From contig NZ_AP023183.1 in assembly GCF_013426915.1 (NCBI RefSeq), positions 248,001 to 312,000 on the forward strand: DNA of 64,000 nt. Direction: 5' to 3'. This document shows positions 9,260 through 18,753 of this stretch, piece by piece; positions within the stretch are counted from its first letter, which is position 1, and the number at the start of each line of letters is the position of its first letter. Position numbers and translations under genes: made by a program. Under the pieces are notes generated by a model. It did no database searches and had not been told where the DNA came from. It worked only from the letters and a program-made list of their open reading frames with translations. The stretch comes from Paraburkholderia sp. PGU19. GTDB lineage: Bacteria; Pseudomonadota; Gammaproteobacteria; Burkholderiales; Burkholderiaceae.

Positions 9260-10668
9260 AATCAATCGGAGCCCGACTGGCGATCTGCTACGTGCTTGCA
9301 TCGACAGTCACCTTTGCTTCCCTGTTCATGGCAGGACGCTACTTCATCGAGCGACATGCTATCCATGCGCTCGATTTGCTCAACCAGTCGGAATTCGAGC
9401 AACTGAAGTCGGGTGTCGGTCCTCTGGGCGCAACGTTTCCGAAAGACGTGCTGCTAAGGCGTGTGCACGCCCTGACCGATGACCTGAAACTCATTCATGT
9501 CGAGGTCGACTCACCAACCGGCGAGATCATTTTTCGCTCGGAAGACCTGGACGGCTATCGAATTCCAGCGCGACCGGTCGGCACGGGCTTCAACATAGTT
9601 CTCGGTGGCCTGGGGGAACTGCGGGCGGGCACATTTCTGCTGGGGCAGTACAAGGTCATCATCGCCACATCGAAGAGCCAGGTGCGAGTGGTGATGGAAG
9701 GTTATGCACGAACCTTCTATGAGTTGCTCATCGTCATGGTAGTCGTCAGCAGTGTCATCGGTTATGGGTTCGGCCGGATGGCGCTTCGCCCGCTTAGGAC
9801 GATTCAGGAAACGGCCAACCGCATCCGTTCGGACAATCTCAGTGAGCGGATTCCGGTTTCGACGGCGAAGGACGAGATTTCCGATCTGGCGCGCCTGCTC
9901 AACCAGATGTTTGACCGCCTCGAGACCTCTTTCAATCAGATCCGCCGATTCACTGCCGAGGCCTCTCACGAACTCAAGACCCCGCTGACGCTGGTCCGAC
10001 TGCAAGCGGAGAAGCTGTTGATGGACGGTCAGTTGTCGCCGACGCAGGAACAGTCGGTGCAGATACAGCTGAAGGAGCTTACGCACCTTAATCGCATCAT
10101 CGAGGATCTACTGCTTTTGTCCCGCGCGGACGCCCATGCTTTGACGCTTGATCTCAAGCTACAGGATCCTGAACCTTTCCTGCACAGCTTCGCTGAAGAC
10201 GCCCATGTGTTGGCGGAGCATCGCAATCTGCGCTTTTTCCTGACTCACCACGGTGACGGACGTGTGGCGATCGAACCCAAATGGTTGCGACATGTGCTAC
10301 TCAATTTGTTGAGTAACGCGCTTTCGGCCTCGCCACCGGGAGGGCGGGTTACGTTGCGCTCTACGCTGATGGACGGTCTCTGGCACGTCAGTATCGAGGA
10401 CGAGGGTCCGGGAATACCGGTCGAGCAGCGTGCACGCATTTTCGAACGCTTCGTACGCGTCAGTCGTCCTGGAGACGACAAGGGCACCGGACTCGGCCTG
10501 GCCATCTGCCGCAGCCTCGTCGAATTGCACGGCGGTCGCATTTTCGCTGAGGCCGCGCCTGCCGGCTGCGGCCTGCGGATGGTGTTCGAGATACCCGCTG
10601 CGACGTCGGCCGATGGGCCGGTGCCCCCGTCCCGGGACATTCCGATGCGTGAAGCCGATGCGACCTGA
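9256..10668 (+). CDS. Two-component sensor histidine kinase
   Basis: 470 residues. Two membrane helices (residues about 8-28 and 155-175) enclose a periplasmic sensor region of about 125 residues. A HAMP linker follows (GRMALRPLRTIQETANRI). The dimerisation domain carries the phospho-His in ASHELKTPLT near residue 237. The ATPase domain has the N box (LLNLLSNAL), G1 (DEGPGIP) and G2 (GTGLGLAI) motifs. It is the cognate kinase of the upstream regulator by the ATGA overlap. The layout is that of metal- or antimicrobial-peptide-sensing kinases such as CusS, QseC or PmrB, but no metal-binding cluster is visible. Confidence 0.93.
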   Translation: MKSIGARLAICYVLASTVTFASLFMAGRYFIERHAIHALDLLNQSEFEQLKSGVGPLGATFPKDVLLRRVHALTDDLKLIHVEVDSPTGEIIFRSEDLDGYRIPARPVGTGFNIVLGGLGELRAGTFLLGQYKVIIATSKSQVRVVMEGYARTFYELLIVMVVVSSVIGYGFGRMALRPLRTIQETANRIRSDNLSERIPVSTAKDEISDLARLLNQMFDRLETSFNQIRRFTAEASHELKTPLTLVRLQAEKLLMDGQLSPTQEQSVQIQLKELTHLNRIIEDLLLLSRADAHALTLDLKLQDPEPFLHSFAEDAHVLAEHRNLRFFLTHHGDGRVAIEPKWLRHVLLNLLSNALSASPPGGRVTLRSTLMDGLWHVSIEDEGPGIPVEQRARIFERFVRVSRPGDDKGTGLGLAICRSLVELHGGRIFAEAAPAGCGLRMVFEIPAATSADGPVPPSRDIPMREADAT

Positions 10669-10749
10669 AGCGAGAGAAGGCGCGTACAAAGATGCGCCCG
10701 CTGTGCTAGCTGCGCAAGCGCTCGCGCCCCTTTCGAAGCCGAAACCGAT

Positions 10750-11550
10750 TCATAGATCGCGCTGGTAGCCGACGTAGTACGAAAACTGATTGGTTTGATT
10801 GGCATGCGTGATACCGCGACCTGCCGAGAACAGCAGATGATCTTGCTCTGTGAAACTATATTTGCCACCCAGATTGAAGGACACCGTAGAGGGGTCGGCG
10901 CTGTTCGCTGCGCCTGAATAAAACAGCTCACCGCCGAGCTCAAGGTGCTCGTTGATCTTGCGCACGGCCGCCCAACCCGCAATCCAATAACCCTTTTCAT
11001 TTCCGTGACGGTTCACAACGTAGCCACCGCCACCGAAGGTCGTCCAGTCACCGATCGATTTCTGTATCCACAACGGCAGCGTTACGTGGTTGTGACCGTC
11101 GCCGAGGCCGAGACGGTCGTTGCCGGTTGCCAGCGTCAAAGCCGGCGCGAACGCCACCTGAGGGCGGATACCGCTCTCGTCCTCTGTGATAAAGCGGTAT
11201 TTGACGCCCAGATCCGCGTCGCCGAAGCCATAGTGAAAAGTGTCGCCACTCGCGTGCATGAACGACATGCCGAGGTTCACGCTGGCCTCCAGGTTCTCTG
11301 CCACACCGTAATTGACTTCCAGTGAAGGCAGCGAGCCACTATGTTCGCCTTGCCTGACTGTGCCGGTCGCACCCGCGTCAATCTCAAAATGACCTCTTTC
11401 GACAGGCTCTGCGTCATCAGTCACGAACGGTGGGTTAGCGAATGCGGTATGACACGGTATCATGATACTGCAGACGAGCATTGCAAGTGGGATATGCGGA
11501 TACGTTCGTTGCCGGCGCGCACGCTGCGGCATCAAGGTTCTGTCGTGCAT
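10750..11550 (-). CDS. Outer-membrane beta-barrel protein (transporter-like)
   Basis: 266 residues with an N-terminal export signal ending CHTAFANPPF. The mature part begins VTDDAEPVERGHFEIDAG and then shows amphipathic strands (SLEVNYGVAENLEASV, DLGVKYRFI, FSYYVGYQRDL). This is typical of the outer-membrane barrels often annotated as phenol-degradation meta-pathway-like transporters. The start is uncertain: internal ATGs at 11532 or in the hydrophobic stretch are possible. The gene converges on the sensor kinase gene with only 81 bases between them. The substrate is unknown. Confidence 0.7.
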   Translation of the reverse strand: MHDRTLMPQRARRQRTYPHIPLAMLVCSIMIPCHTAFANPPFVTDDAEPVERGHFEIDAGATGTVRQGEHSGSLPSLEVNYGVAENLEASVNLGMSFMHASGDTFHYGFGDADLGVKYRFITEDESGIRPQVAFAPALTLATGNDRLGLGDGHNHVTLPLWIQKSIGDWTTFGGGGYVVNRHGNEKGYWIAGWAAVRKINEHLELGGELFYSGAANSADPSTVSFNLGGKYSFTEQDHLLFSAGRGITHANQTNQFSYYVGYQRDL

Positions 11551-11698
11551 GTCGTGGATTGTTGGTTGGGGTCAACGGAGGAGGTCCCGTCGAGGCCGTT
11601 GGATTAGCGGAAGCGCAGGGCAGCGTTCTTTAACCCTGCGATCGCGAACGATGATTGAAGACGGAGGGGGGCGGCGCATTCAGCCACCCACGAGGTCC

Positions 11699-12568
11699 TT
11701 AGTGGCTGGCTTCCGTGAACTGTGGCGGGCGCCACTTGAGCAGCCTGTTCTCGAGCTGCGTGAGCAGGAATTCCGCAACCAGGGCCATGACGGCAAGCAC
11801 GATCATCGCCGCGAAAACGCCGGCTGCGTTGAACGCGCCCTGAGCTGTCGAGATCAAAAGGCCAACGCCTTGTCGGGAACCGAGGAATTCACCGACCACG
11901 GCGCCGACAAGCGCAAAGCCAAAGCTTACGTGGAGGCTTGCGAGAATCCAGCTCATCGCAGCGGGCAGCACGACAGACGTGGTCACCTGGCGCTTCGTCG
12001 CGCCGAGGATGTGTGCGTTGGCGATGAGGTTACGGTCTGCTTCGCGAACACCCTGGAATGCATTGGCAAACACGACGAAGAACACCATGACGACTGCCAG
12101 CGCGACCTTCGATGCCATGCCCAGACCCAGCGCGATGATGAATACCGAACCGAGCACCACGCGCGGAATCGAATTGGCAATCTTGATGTAGAGACTGAAC
12201 ACGTCCGCAAGCAGCTTGTTGCGTCCGAGTGCGATCCCCGCGATGATTCCGCCGACGCCGCCAATCAGGAAACCGAGTCCCGTTTCCTCCAGCGTCACCA
12301 GGACCTGCAGCCAGAGCGGCCCCTGTGATGTGCCCTCCGTCATCCACGTCCAGATTTGGCCTGCGATCATCGACGGCATCGAGAAAAAGAACGGATCGAT
12401 CCAACCGACTCGCCCAGCCAGCTCCCAGCCTCCCAGGGTCACCACCATCACCGCGATACGAAGTGCGTAAACAAGGGTCTGCCGGCGACGCAGTTTTGTC
12501 TGTGCCTCAAGTTCTACCTGGCGCAGTTCGAGCTCCTGCTCCGGCAATGCGGTCAATTGAGTATTCAT
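11699..12568 (-). CDS. ABC transporter permease, nitrate/sulfonate/taurine type
   Basis: About 289 residues from the ATG at 12568, which has GAGGA six bases upstream; a TTG at 12583 would add five residues. Six hydrophobic segments are visible. The family EAA loop lies in the stretch ANAHILGATKRQVTTSVVLPAA, and GAVVGEFLGSRQGVGLLI follows near the end. This is the inner-membrane channel of an SsuC/TauC/ThiX-like importer. It lies downstream of the ATPase and binding-protein genes in one operon. The substrate is not deducible from the permease. Confidence 0.9.
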   Translation of the reverse strand: MNTQLTALPEQELELRQVELEAQTKLRRRQTLVYALRIAVMVVTLGGWELAGRVGWIDPFFFSMPSMIAGQIWTWMTEGTSQGPLWLQVLVTLEETGLGFLIGGVGGIIAGIALGRNKLLADVFSLYIKIANSIPRVVLGSVFIIALGLGMASKVALAVVMVFFVVFANAFQGVREADRNLIANAHILGATKRQVTTSVVLPAAMSWILASLHVSFGFALVGAVVGEFLGSRQGVGLLISTAQGAFNAAGVFAAMIVLAVMALVAEFLLTQLENRLLKWRPPQFTEASH

Positions 12569-12596
12569 GGTATTCCTCGTCAATACAGATTAACGA

Positions 12597-13421
12597 TCAG
12601 ATATGTACTTCATCACGCAGATCGCTCCAGATCTGACGGGACAGTTCAATAAAACGTGGCGAATAGCGTGCCTCCGAGACTTCGCGAGGTCTCGGCAAGT
12701 CGATGTCGTAGGAATTCTTAACTGTGGCCGGCCCAGACGTAAGCACGAAGACCTTGTCGGCGACTGCAATTGCCTCCTCTATATCGTGAGTGACGAAAAC
12801 CACGGAGGCACCGTTGACACTCCACAAATGCAGCAGTTCGTCCTGCATCAGTGCACGTGTTTGCACATCGAGGGCCGAAAATGGCTCATCCATCAACAGG
12901 ATCTCTGGCTCGTTGATGAAGGTTTGCGCGAGCGCGACGCGTTTGCGCATGCCGCCTGACAGTTGATGCGGATAGTGCCGTTCGAAGCGCGCGAGACCAA
13001 CCCGACGAATCCAGTCCATGGCCTTGTCGTTCGCTTCATCTTTGCGCATACCACGATAGACGGGTCCAGCGGCGACGTTGTCAAGCACGTTCCTCCAGGG
13101 GAAGACGGCATCGCTCTGGAACACGAAGCCGATCCGGCGATCAATCCCGGTCACTGGTTTGCCCCAGATCCGGACAGCGCCGGCGCTGGGCCGGGCGAGG
13201 CCGGTAATAAGGCTGAGCGTGGTGGATTTGCCGCACCCGGTGGGGCCTACTACGGCGCAGAACTGACCTTTCTTCACACTCATGGTGAAGTTTTGGAGCG
13301 CCATGATCGCCTTGCCGTCGGGGCTGATGAAGCGTCGGCTCACACGCTCCAGTTCGATAGCGGGCACGTCGTCGGGAGCATACGCGGACGAAGGCCTATT
13401 CGCTGCGAGTTGGACTGACAT
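12597..13421 (-). CDS. ABC transporter ATP-binding protein, nitrate/sulfonate/taurine type
   Basis: About 274 residues. I placed the start at the ATG at 13421 because GGAGGTG precedes it; a longer frame reaches 13511. The Walker A is GPTGCGKST, the Q-loop lies in FVFQSDAVFPW, the signature is LSGGMRKR, the Walker B is ILLMDEPFSALD, and the switch His is in VTHD. The FPWRNVLDNV sequence and the length are those of the SsuB/TauB group. It lies 28 bases upstream of the permease gene and energises that importer. Confidence 0.93.
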   Translation of the reverse strand: MSVQLAANRPSSAYAPDDVPAIELERVSRRFISPDGKAIMALQNFTMSVKKGQFCAVVGPTGCGKSTTLSLITGLARPSAGAVRIWGKPVTGIDRRIGFVFQSDAVFPWRNVLDNVAAGPVYRGMRKDEANDKAMDWIRRVGLARFERHYPHQLSGGMRKRVALAQTFINEPEILLMDEPFSALDVQTRALMQDELLHLWSVNGASVVFVTHDIEEAIAVADKVFVLTSGPATVKNSYDIDLPRPREVSEARYSPRFIELSRQIWSDLRDEVHI

Positions 13422-13589
13422 ATCTGAAACACCTCCGGTGCCAGCGTTCGTTATGTAGGTTGCGCGGCGCTGTACCGTCGTCCGTTGGGACAAAGGCGAC
13501 GAGCGGCGCACTTAAAATGCCCAGAGTCAACCTCGCGACTGCGGCGTTGCGGCAACGACTAAAAGGGGTCGCGAGGTATGCAAGCCGAA

Positions 13590-14599
13590 TCACTTTCCCG
13601 ACACCGCACTGATGAACTCAGTGGTGTAAGTCTTCGAGAGATTGATACTGTGACCCTTGACGGTCGTGTCGAACGCGGAAAGCACCTTGAGAACCGTCGG
13701 CGGCCCCGATTCCGGCATACGGCCGTCAGGAATGAATGAAACTTTGCCGATAGCCAGCGCCTTGATGTAGGCGTTCCTGTCTCCGGCGTAGTAGTCGGCC
13801 GGCATCTTCGCGGCGATCTCCTCGGCACTGTGCGTCGAGATATACCGGAGGGTCTTGACAAATGCGTTGGCGAGCTTCTGTGTCGTAGCCTTATGAGTCT
13901 CTACCCAGGAAGTTTGCATGTAGAGTGAGGCAGCGGGATACATACCACCCAGCCACTTCTGGGTGCTCTCAGGTGAGCGCAGGTCGACCAGCACCTTGGC
14001 GTCCCCAGTTTTGAGCAGACGCGAGATGGTCGGCTCGGTTGTCATGCCGCCATCAATCTTGCCCTGTTGGAGTGCGACAATGAAGCTATTGCCGGCGCCG
14101 ACCGCCAATGACGTCACCTCACTGGCCGGTACGCCATGCGATACCGCGAGATATTGCGTCAGGAAATTGGTCGAAGAACCGAGGCCGGTCACCCCAACGT
14201 CTTCCCACGGAAGTCGGCAGGCGACTTGACCTTGTCGGCCAGTCTTGTTGCTATCAGTTCGACCTCACCGGGCGTGTGACTGAACTGGACAACCGATTCG
14301 ATAAACTTACCTTTCGACTGCATGTCGATTGTGTGATCATAGAAGCCGACCACGCCTTGAACTTGCCCAGCAATCAGCTCGTTCTCTGCGTCGACGCCAG
14401 CCGCTTCGTTGAGCAGTTCGACATCGAGTCCTTCCTCCTTGAAGTAGCCGAGTTGTTCCGCGAGTTTGGCGGGAAGGTAGATCTGCTTTTCCATGCCGCC
14501 GACCATCAGTGTGACTTTTTCATTGGCCGCGAGAACAGAGTGAGAGAGGGTTCCCACTACCAGGGCGGCAAGCGCCATGTGCAAAGCCGTTCGTTTCAT
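13590..14599 (-). CDS. ABC transporter substrate-binding protein (NitT/TauT type), frameshifted as read
   Basis: Periplasmic binding protein of the importer encoded downstream. It starts at the ATG at 14599 (AGGAGA upstream) with a signal peptide (MKRTALHMALAALVVG...LAANEKV). The N-lobe contains QIYLPAKLAEQLGYFKEEGLDVELL, the family hallmark of the SsuA/TauA/ThiY fold. The frame breaks near 14190, where GGGG in the coding strand should be five G: ...FRGKTLG is followed by VTGLGSSTNFLTQYLA in the next frame. With the base restored it is one protein of about 336 residues. The single homopolymer break suggests a sequencing error rather than a lost gene. Confidence 0.82.
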
Positions 14600-14902
14600 A
14601 CTGCCATCTCCTGAATGTTGGTTTCGTGGCGTCACGCGAATCGCGTTTGGCGGCGCCAGGTCGAATACGAGCCCGAGCGGTTGTGGGTGGCGTATCGAAC
14701 AAGCTCATTTATAAAGACCGAGCTTAAAATCAGTCTGAATTGAAGATGAAAGTCTGTTTAGGGACAGACGGACGTCAGGGGAAGCAGGAAGGAGGCGGCC
14801 CTACGGACCGGGTAGAACGTCCACCCGCGGTTGGCATCGCTGCCGCGAGCGGGTGGTGGACCGATGATGCTTTACGAGCACCAGGCGGATTTGCCGTGGC
14901 GT
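14600..14902. other. Intergenic region upstream of the ABC operon
   Basis: About 300 bases without a convincing gene. It should hold the minus-strand promoter of the 11699-14599 operon and the end of the minus-strand gene that stops at 14903. No operator palindrome stood out by eye. Confidence 0.4.
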
Positions 14903-16531
14903 CTATTCGAGCTTGGCAAGTTCCTGTTGCACTTCGGATGCGCGCAGGGGAAAGTAGGCCGAGTATCTGACATGTTCCTGGCCCGCGCGACTCAGGATGT
15001 ACCGCAGGAACGCTTTCACCGGTTCAGAGAGCGGTTGGCTCATGCGGATATAGAGGTAGCGCGTGAGCGGGTAACGCCCGCTGGCGGAATTCTCGGCGTC
15101 GAGCGTGTAAAAGGGTTCCCCGCTTTTGGCTGCTACCGCCAGGGCCTTCAGGCCGGGTCCACCTTCTTCCAGGCCACCAAACCCAATCGCGCCAGGGTCG
15201 CGTGCGATCGCCTGAGCGGTCTGCGCGATGGAGCCTTCATGCACGGCTCGATTCCACTGACCGCCCCTTAGCACCATGATTTGCATGGACATCGCGTTGG
15301 GCGCTGCGTGGGGTGGCATGTAGACACTGATCGGACGCTCTGCCCATTCTCCGGTCAGGCCAAGTTGCCCCCATCGCACGATAGTGGGATGCTCCTTGAG
15401 GATGTTTGCCAGTTGAGGCAGGCTAATCTGCGTCAACGGATTGTTCGCAGGGACGAATATGGCCTGTGCGGTTGTCCGCTGTGGGGTATTGAAGCCACCT
15501 CGGGCAACGCGGATCTCTAACAGCGCTTGCTCATGATGGGTGGCGCCATAGGCACGTCGTTCCTCCGGCCATAGTTCACGGCCCATCGGTGCCATGTCGG
15601 TATCATCGACAAGCAGGGCGTGGAAACCGTTCAGGGTGCCGAGGTGTTCCCAGCGGTCACCTTTCTCAACTAGTGGCTGGATGTGGTGAAAGTCTTGGAT
15701 CCACATGTCCATAAGCGATTTCATTCCATCGCTGCCGATGCTGTCAATCTTGCCATGCAGGCCTTTGATTTTCCGGTAGACCGGTAATGCGGGATCGAGC
15801 GGCGGCAGGAAGGCTTGCAGTTTGGCGCTTTCGCTGGCCACTTCACCGACGTCGAGGGGCCGGAACGAAGGATGATGCGCGAGGATATCCTGGCCTTCGC
15901 GACTTAGCATGAAGGCGAGAAACTCTTTGACCTTTTGTGGGAGGGGCGCCCCAGGGCGCTGGTTGACGGCGATGTACGCAGGACGACCGGATAGACTACC
16001 GACGCGAACCAGCAATGGCGATTTCATCATGTCGCCGGCGAACTGATGCGCGTAGGGCTGCAATTCGGTGAGCACTGGATCGCGCGTCAATGGCGCGATG
16101 TCGGCATTGCCAAACATCAGAGCACCGAACGCGGTTGCGTCGCTCACGTACTGCCAGTTCGCGCCACGGCGGATTCCCGGCTGGCGCGTTTTGAACGCAT
16201 CGAGCCAGTCGTTCATAAGCGTTTTTATTGCGGGGTCGCCGACGCTACTGATCAGCCCTTGAACTGATTGTTCTGGCCGATAGACTGGTATTTTTGCATC
16301 AACGGCCGACGCACCTTGAGCCTTGCCGAGCGAAAGAAGCAAGCCAGCCATACACGCGCAGAGCACGAACATACGTTGCGTGGCTTTCGTGCCTGCATTC
16401 GTGCGGTTACCCGTGCGTTCACGGAAAATCAAAGCGGCCGTGTTTGTCCGACGACGGCCCGCGTCCAGGCGCGTTGGTTCCAATGTGCTGGTCTCCTCAT
16501 GCTCTTTCGCGCAGTCGATTGCGGCTGCCAC
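14903..16531 (-). CDS. PstS-like phosphate-binding protein with two tandem binding-protein units
   Basis: Up to 542 residues from a GTG at 16531. The start is uncertain, since an ATG at 16372 (MFVLCACMAG) begins the hydrophobic signal. The first unit (residues about 75-255) starts IPVYRPEQSVQGLISSVG and ends SREGQDILAHHPSFRPL. The second (about 270-542) starts LPVYRKIKGLHGKIDSIGSDGM and ends SRAGQEHVRYSAYFPL. Each resembles PstS, which binds phosphate in the periplasm, but the first unit lacks the central lobe. No pst permease genes are nearby, so it may sense or scavenge instead of feeding a Pst channel. Confidence 0.7.
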   Translation of the reverse strand: MAAAIDCAKEHEETSTLEPTRLDAGRRRTNTAALIFRERTGNRTNAGTKATQRMFVLCACMAGLLLSLGKAQGASAVDAKIPVYRPEQSVQGLISSVGDPAIKTLMNDWLDAFKTRQPGIRRGANWQYVSDATAFGALMFGNADIAPLTRDPVLTELQPYAHQFAGDMMKSPLLVRVGSLSGRPAYIAVNQRPGAPLPQKVKEFLAFMLSREGQDILAHHPSFRPLDVGEVASESAKLQAFLPPLDPALPVYRKIKGLHGKIDSIGSDGMKSLMDMWIQDFHHIQPLVEKGDRWEHLGTLNGFHALLVDDTDMAPMGRELWPEERRAYGATHHEQALLEIRVARGGFNTPQRTTAQAIFVPANNPLTQISLPQLANILKEHPTIVRWGQLGLTGEWAERPISVYMPPHAAPNAMSMQIMVLRGGQWNRAVHEGSIAQTAQAIARDPGAIGFGGLEEGGPGLKALAVAAKSGEPFYTLDAENSASGRYPLTRYLYIRMSQPLSEPVKAFLRYILSRAGQEHVRYSAYFPLRASEVQQELAKLE

Positions 16532-16892
16532 GATCGAATTCGTTGGATATCGAATCGCGCAGTCCGAAAACTTGAATACACACTACGGCCGAACTCTGTA
16601 CGCAACGTGAACCGATCATGAAAAAGCATTAAGGAGATGCAACCAAGGATTGGGACCAAAGCGACGGGAAACCTAATACGAACGGCCCAAAGCAAGGATG
16701 CAGGGCGGGCTCCGATCGATTCTCGAAAAAGACCCGATCGTCTGGATGGCCACTTCCGTAGAGAAGTGTTCGGCCCGAAGGCACGTCACCTTCGGTGCCG
16801 GCCTATTGCTGGATTGTCGGGTGTTCTCCTGTGGCGCGTAGGATGCGTCGCTTGGAGAGCATGGGGACGCCCGCGGCCGTACTGGGCGAATT
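16532..16892. other. Intergenic region, no gene seen
   Basis: About 360 bases between divergent genes. An in-frame TAG near 16837 lies upstream of the KfrA-like frame. The nine bases GGGCGAATT occur twice, at 16886 and its near copy, around the KfrA-like start, so a small duplication may have removed the usual start. Confidence 0.35.
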
Positions 16893-17759
16893 ATGGGCGA
16901 ATTCTGGGCGGAACTGCGCGAGAAGAGCCGCGTGCGCATCGAGCCCCCGGACCTGCCGGCCGATCTCGGTGCCGCGGCTGGCGAGCTGGTCGCAACGTTG
17001 TGGACGCGGGCGACCGCATCGGCGCAGGCGGAGCTGGACGCGCTGCGTGCGGAAGTGGAGGGCCAGCGCGCGGAAGCGGAACAGCGGGTTGCGGCCGCGC
17101 GGGGCGAACTGGAGCGCACGGAAACCGCGCTGGAGCAGCGCACGGCGGTACTGCTCGCCGCCCAGGTCGAGGTTCGGGAACTCGAGAAGGCGCAGGCGGA
17201 GGGCCACGCCGCGCGGCAGGCGCTCGACGCCGAGGTCAGCCGGCTGAAGACCGAGGCGAGGGCGCACGACCGTGAACTGGAGAAGGTGCGCGAAGGCTTC
17301 TCGCGGGATCTGGACAAGCTGCGCGAGACGGCCGAGCGGGCCGAGAAGCGCCAGCGCGCCACGGAAAAGCGCGCGCTGCTCGAGATCGACCGCGAGCGCG
17401 GTGCCGTCGCCAAGCTGCAGAAGGAAGTCGACGAGACCACGAAACGGGCCGACCGGCGCGAGGCCGAGCATCACCGTGCGGTCGAGGCGTTGCAGGCGCA
17501 GCTCGGTGACGCGCGCCATCAGGCTGGCGTGCTGCAGGGGCGGCTCGATGCCGTGCAGGTCGCGCATGCGGCGCTGCAGGACCAGGTGGCGGAACAACGC
17601 AGGGCCAACGCCGACCGTTCGAGTCCGGCCCGCGCGAAGAGCGCAATTTCACGTTCAACTGCGGCACGTCCGGCGCGCACGCCCGGGCCGGCACGCAAGG
17701 TTCCGGTTGCGTCAGCGCCATCCGGCAAGACGGCGGCGCGCCGGAAGAAGCGGGGCTAG
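16893..17759 (+). CDS. KfrA-like coiled-coil protein, N-terminal DNA-binding part missing
   Basis: 288 residues, almost all long alpha-helical coiled coil rich in Ala, Glu and Arg (residues about 45-235), followed by a basic tail ending AARRKKRG. The start GEFWAELREKSRVRIEPPDLPADLG matches the linker that follows the helix-turn-helix of plasmid KfrA proteins. The helix-turn-helix itself is not present in this frame. KfrA binds its own promoter and supports plasmid partition and stability. The GC content is clearly higher than in the neighbours, a sign of a different origin. It may be a truncated relic or may start further upstream with a frame error. Confidence 0.6.
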   Translation: MGEFWAELREKSRVRIEPPDLPADLGAAAGELVATLWTRATASAQAELDALRAEVEGQRAEAEQRVAAARGELERTETALEQRTAVLLAAQVEVRELEKAQAEGHAARQALDAEVSRLKTEARAHDRELEKVREGFSRDLDKLRETAERAEKRQRATEKRALLEIDRERGAVAKLQKEVDETTKRADRREAEHHRAVEALQAQLGDARHQAGVLQGRLDAVQVAHAALQDQVAEQRRANADRSSPARAKSAISRSTAARPARTPGPARKVPVASAPSGKTAARRKKRG

Positions 17760-17761
17760 GT

Positions 17762-17989
17762 ATGCTGGAATCAAAACCTCGCGGGCGGCAAGTGCCGTCC
17801 GGGCGAGCCGGGCGCAAGGCGTCGGCATGCCCACCGATCGGCGCGCTGATGCGCTATGGCGAGCGGATCGTTCGAGTGATCGCCGAAGCGAGCGGCCAGC
17901 GCGTGATCATCGAGTCAGTCAAGGAGGACGGCCGCGCTTGCCTGAATCGCTCATGTATTCCTTCGGTCGATGCGGGATTGGCGCCCTGA
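17762..17989 (+). CDS. Small hypothetical protein downstream of the KfrA-like gene
   Basis: 75 residues, two bases after the KfrA-like stop, so probably co-transcribed. The N-terminus is basic. The segment MRYGERIVRVIAEASGQRVIIES has the strand pattern of a small beta-barrel, but no family is recognised. A GCTAGGT stretch before the ATG is a weak ribosome site. It could also be non-coding. Confidence 0.4.
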   Translation: MLESKPRGRQVPSGRAGRKASACPPIGALMRYGERIVRVIAEASGQRVIIESVKEDGRACLNRSCIPSVDAGLAP

Positions 17990-18042
17990 GACGCGACGTA
18001 CGTCGCTTCAATCGCATCCGACATGCCAGCGAGATGGGCCCT

Positions 18043-18753
18043 TCACTCCTCCGCACTCGCACCGGTCAACGCGCGAACACGGCTTTCATCGGCGGCGAGG
18101 TCGCGTGAACTGCCTGTATAGACGATGCCGCCATCGTCGAGCACATATGCATGATCGGCAATCTCAAGCCCCATGCGCGCGTTCTGCTCGACAAGCAGAA
18201 CCGAAATCCCTTCGTCGCGCATCTGCGACACAACGCGAAACACCTCGCGTACGATCAGTGGCGCCAAACCCTGAGAGGGTTCATCGAGAATCAGCAGCCG
18301 GGGATTGAGCAGCAGGGCGCGGGCAATCGACAGCATCTCCTGTTCGCCGCCGGAAAGCTGACGTCCGCGGCTCTCCTTGCGTTCGGCAAGCCGTGGAAAC
18401 AGCTCGTAAATTCGCGCGATCGTCCAAGGTCCGCTGCGCACAAGCGGCACTCGCAGATTTTCTTCGACACTGAGATTGGCGAAGATTCTGCGTCCTTCGG
18501 GAACATAGCCCACGCCGTTCGCGGCGATCCGGAACGTCGGCCAGCGCGTAGTATCTGCGCCGAAGATCGTCACGCGCCCCCGGCGTGCGGGTGTCAGACC
18601 CATTAGGGTGCGCAGCGTCGTGGTCTTACCCGCGCCGTTGCGACCAAGCAATGCTGTGATCCGACCTTCCTCGACCGCAAGGCTGACGCCGTGCAGGATG
18701 TGGCTCTTGCCATAGTAGGTGTGAAGTTCCTCGGCGATGAGCGCTGCGTTCAT
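18043..18753 (-). CDS. livF: Branched-chain amino acid/amide-type ABC ATPase LivF
   Basis: 236 residues. Walker A GRNGAGKTT, Q-loop, signature LSGGEQEM, Walker B LLILDEPSQGLAP and the LivF-type VGYVPEGRRIFANLSVEENL identify it as the second ATPase of a hydrophobic amino acid transporter family (HAAT). It is the last gene of the operon. Its ATG overlaps the livG stop by four bases. The importer has one binding protein, two permeases and two ATPases, all present here. The substrate may be a branched-chain amino acid, an amide, urea or an aromatic acid. Confidence 0.92.
   Translation of the reverse strand: MNAALIAEELHTYYGKSHILHGVSLAVEEGRITALLGRNGAGKTTTLRTLMGLTPARRGRVTIFGADTTRWPTFRIAANGVGYVPEGRRIFANLSVEENLRVPLVRSGPWTIARIYELFPRLAERKESRGRQLSGGEQEMLSIARALLLNPRLLILDEPSQGLAPLIVREVFRVVSQMRDEGISVLLVEQNARMGLEIADHAYVLDDGGIVYTGSSRDLAADESRVRALTGASAEE

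Noticed and set aside
14108..14614. 168-codon plus-strand frame
   Set aside because: It is antisense to the ABC binding-protein gene, which has a signal peptide and ribosome site.
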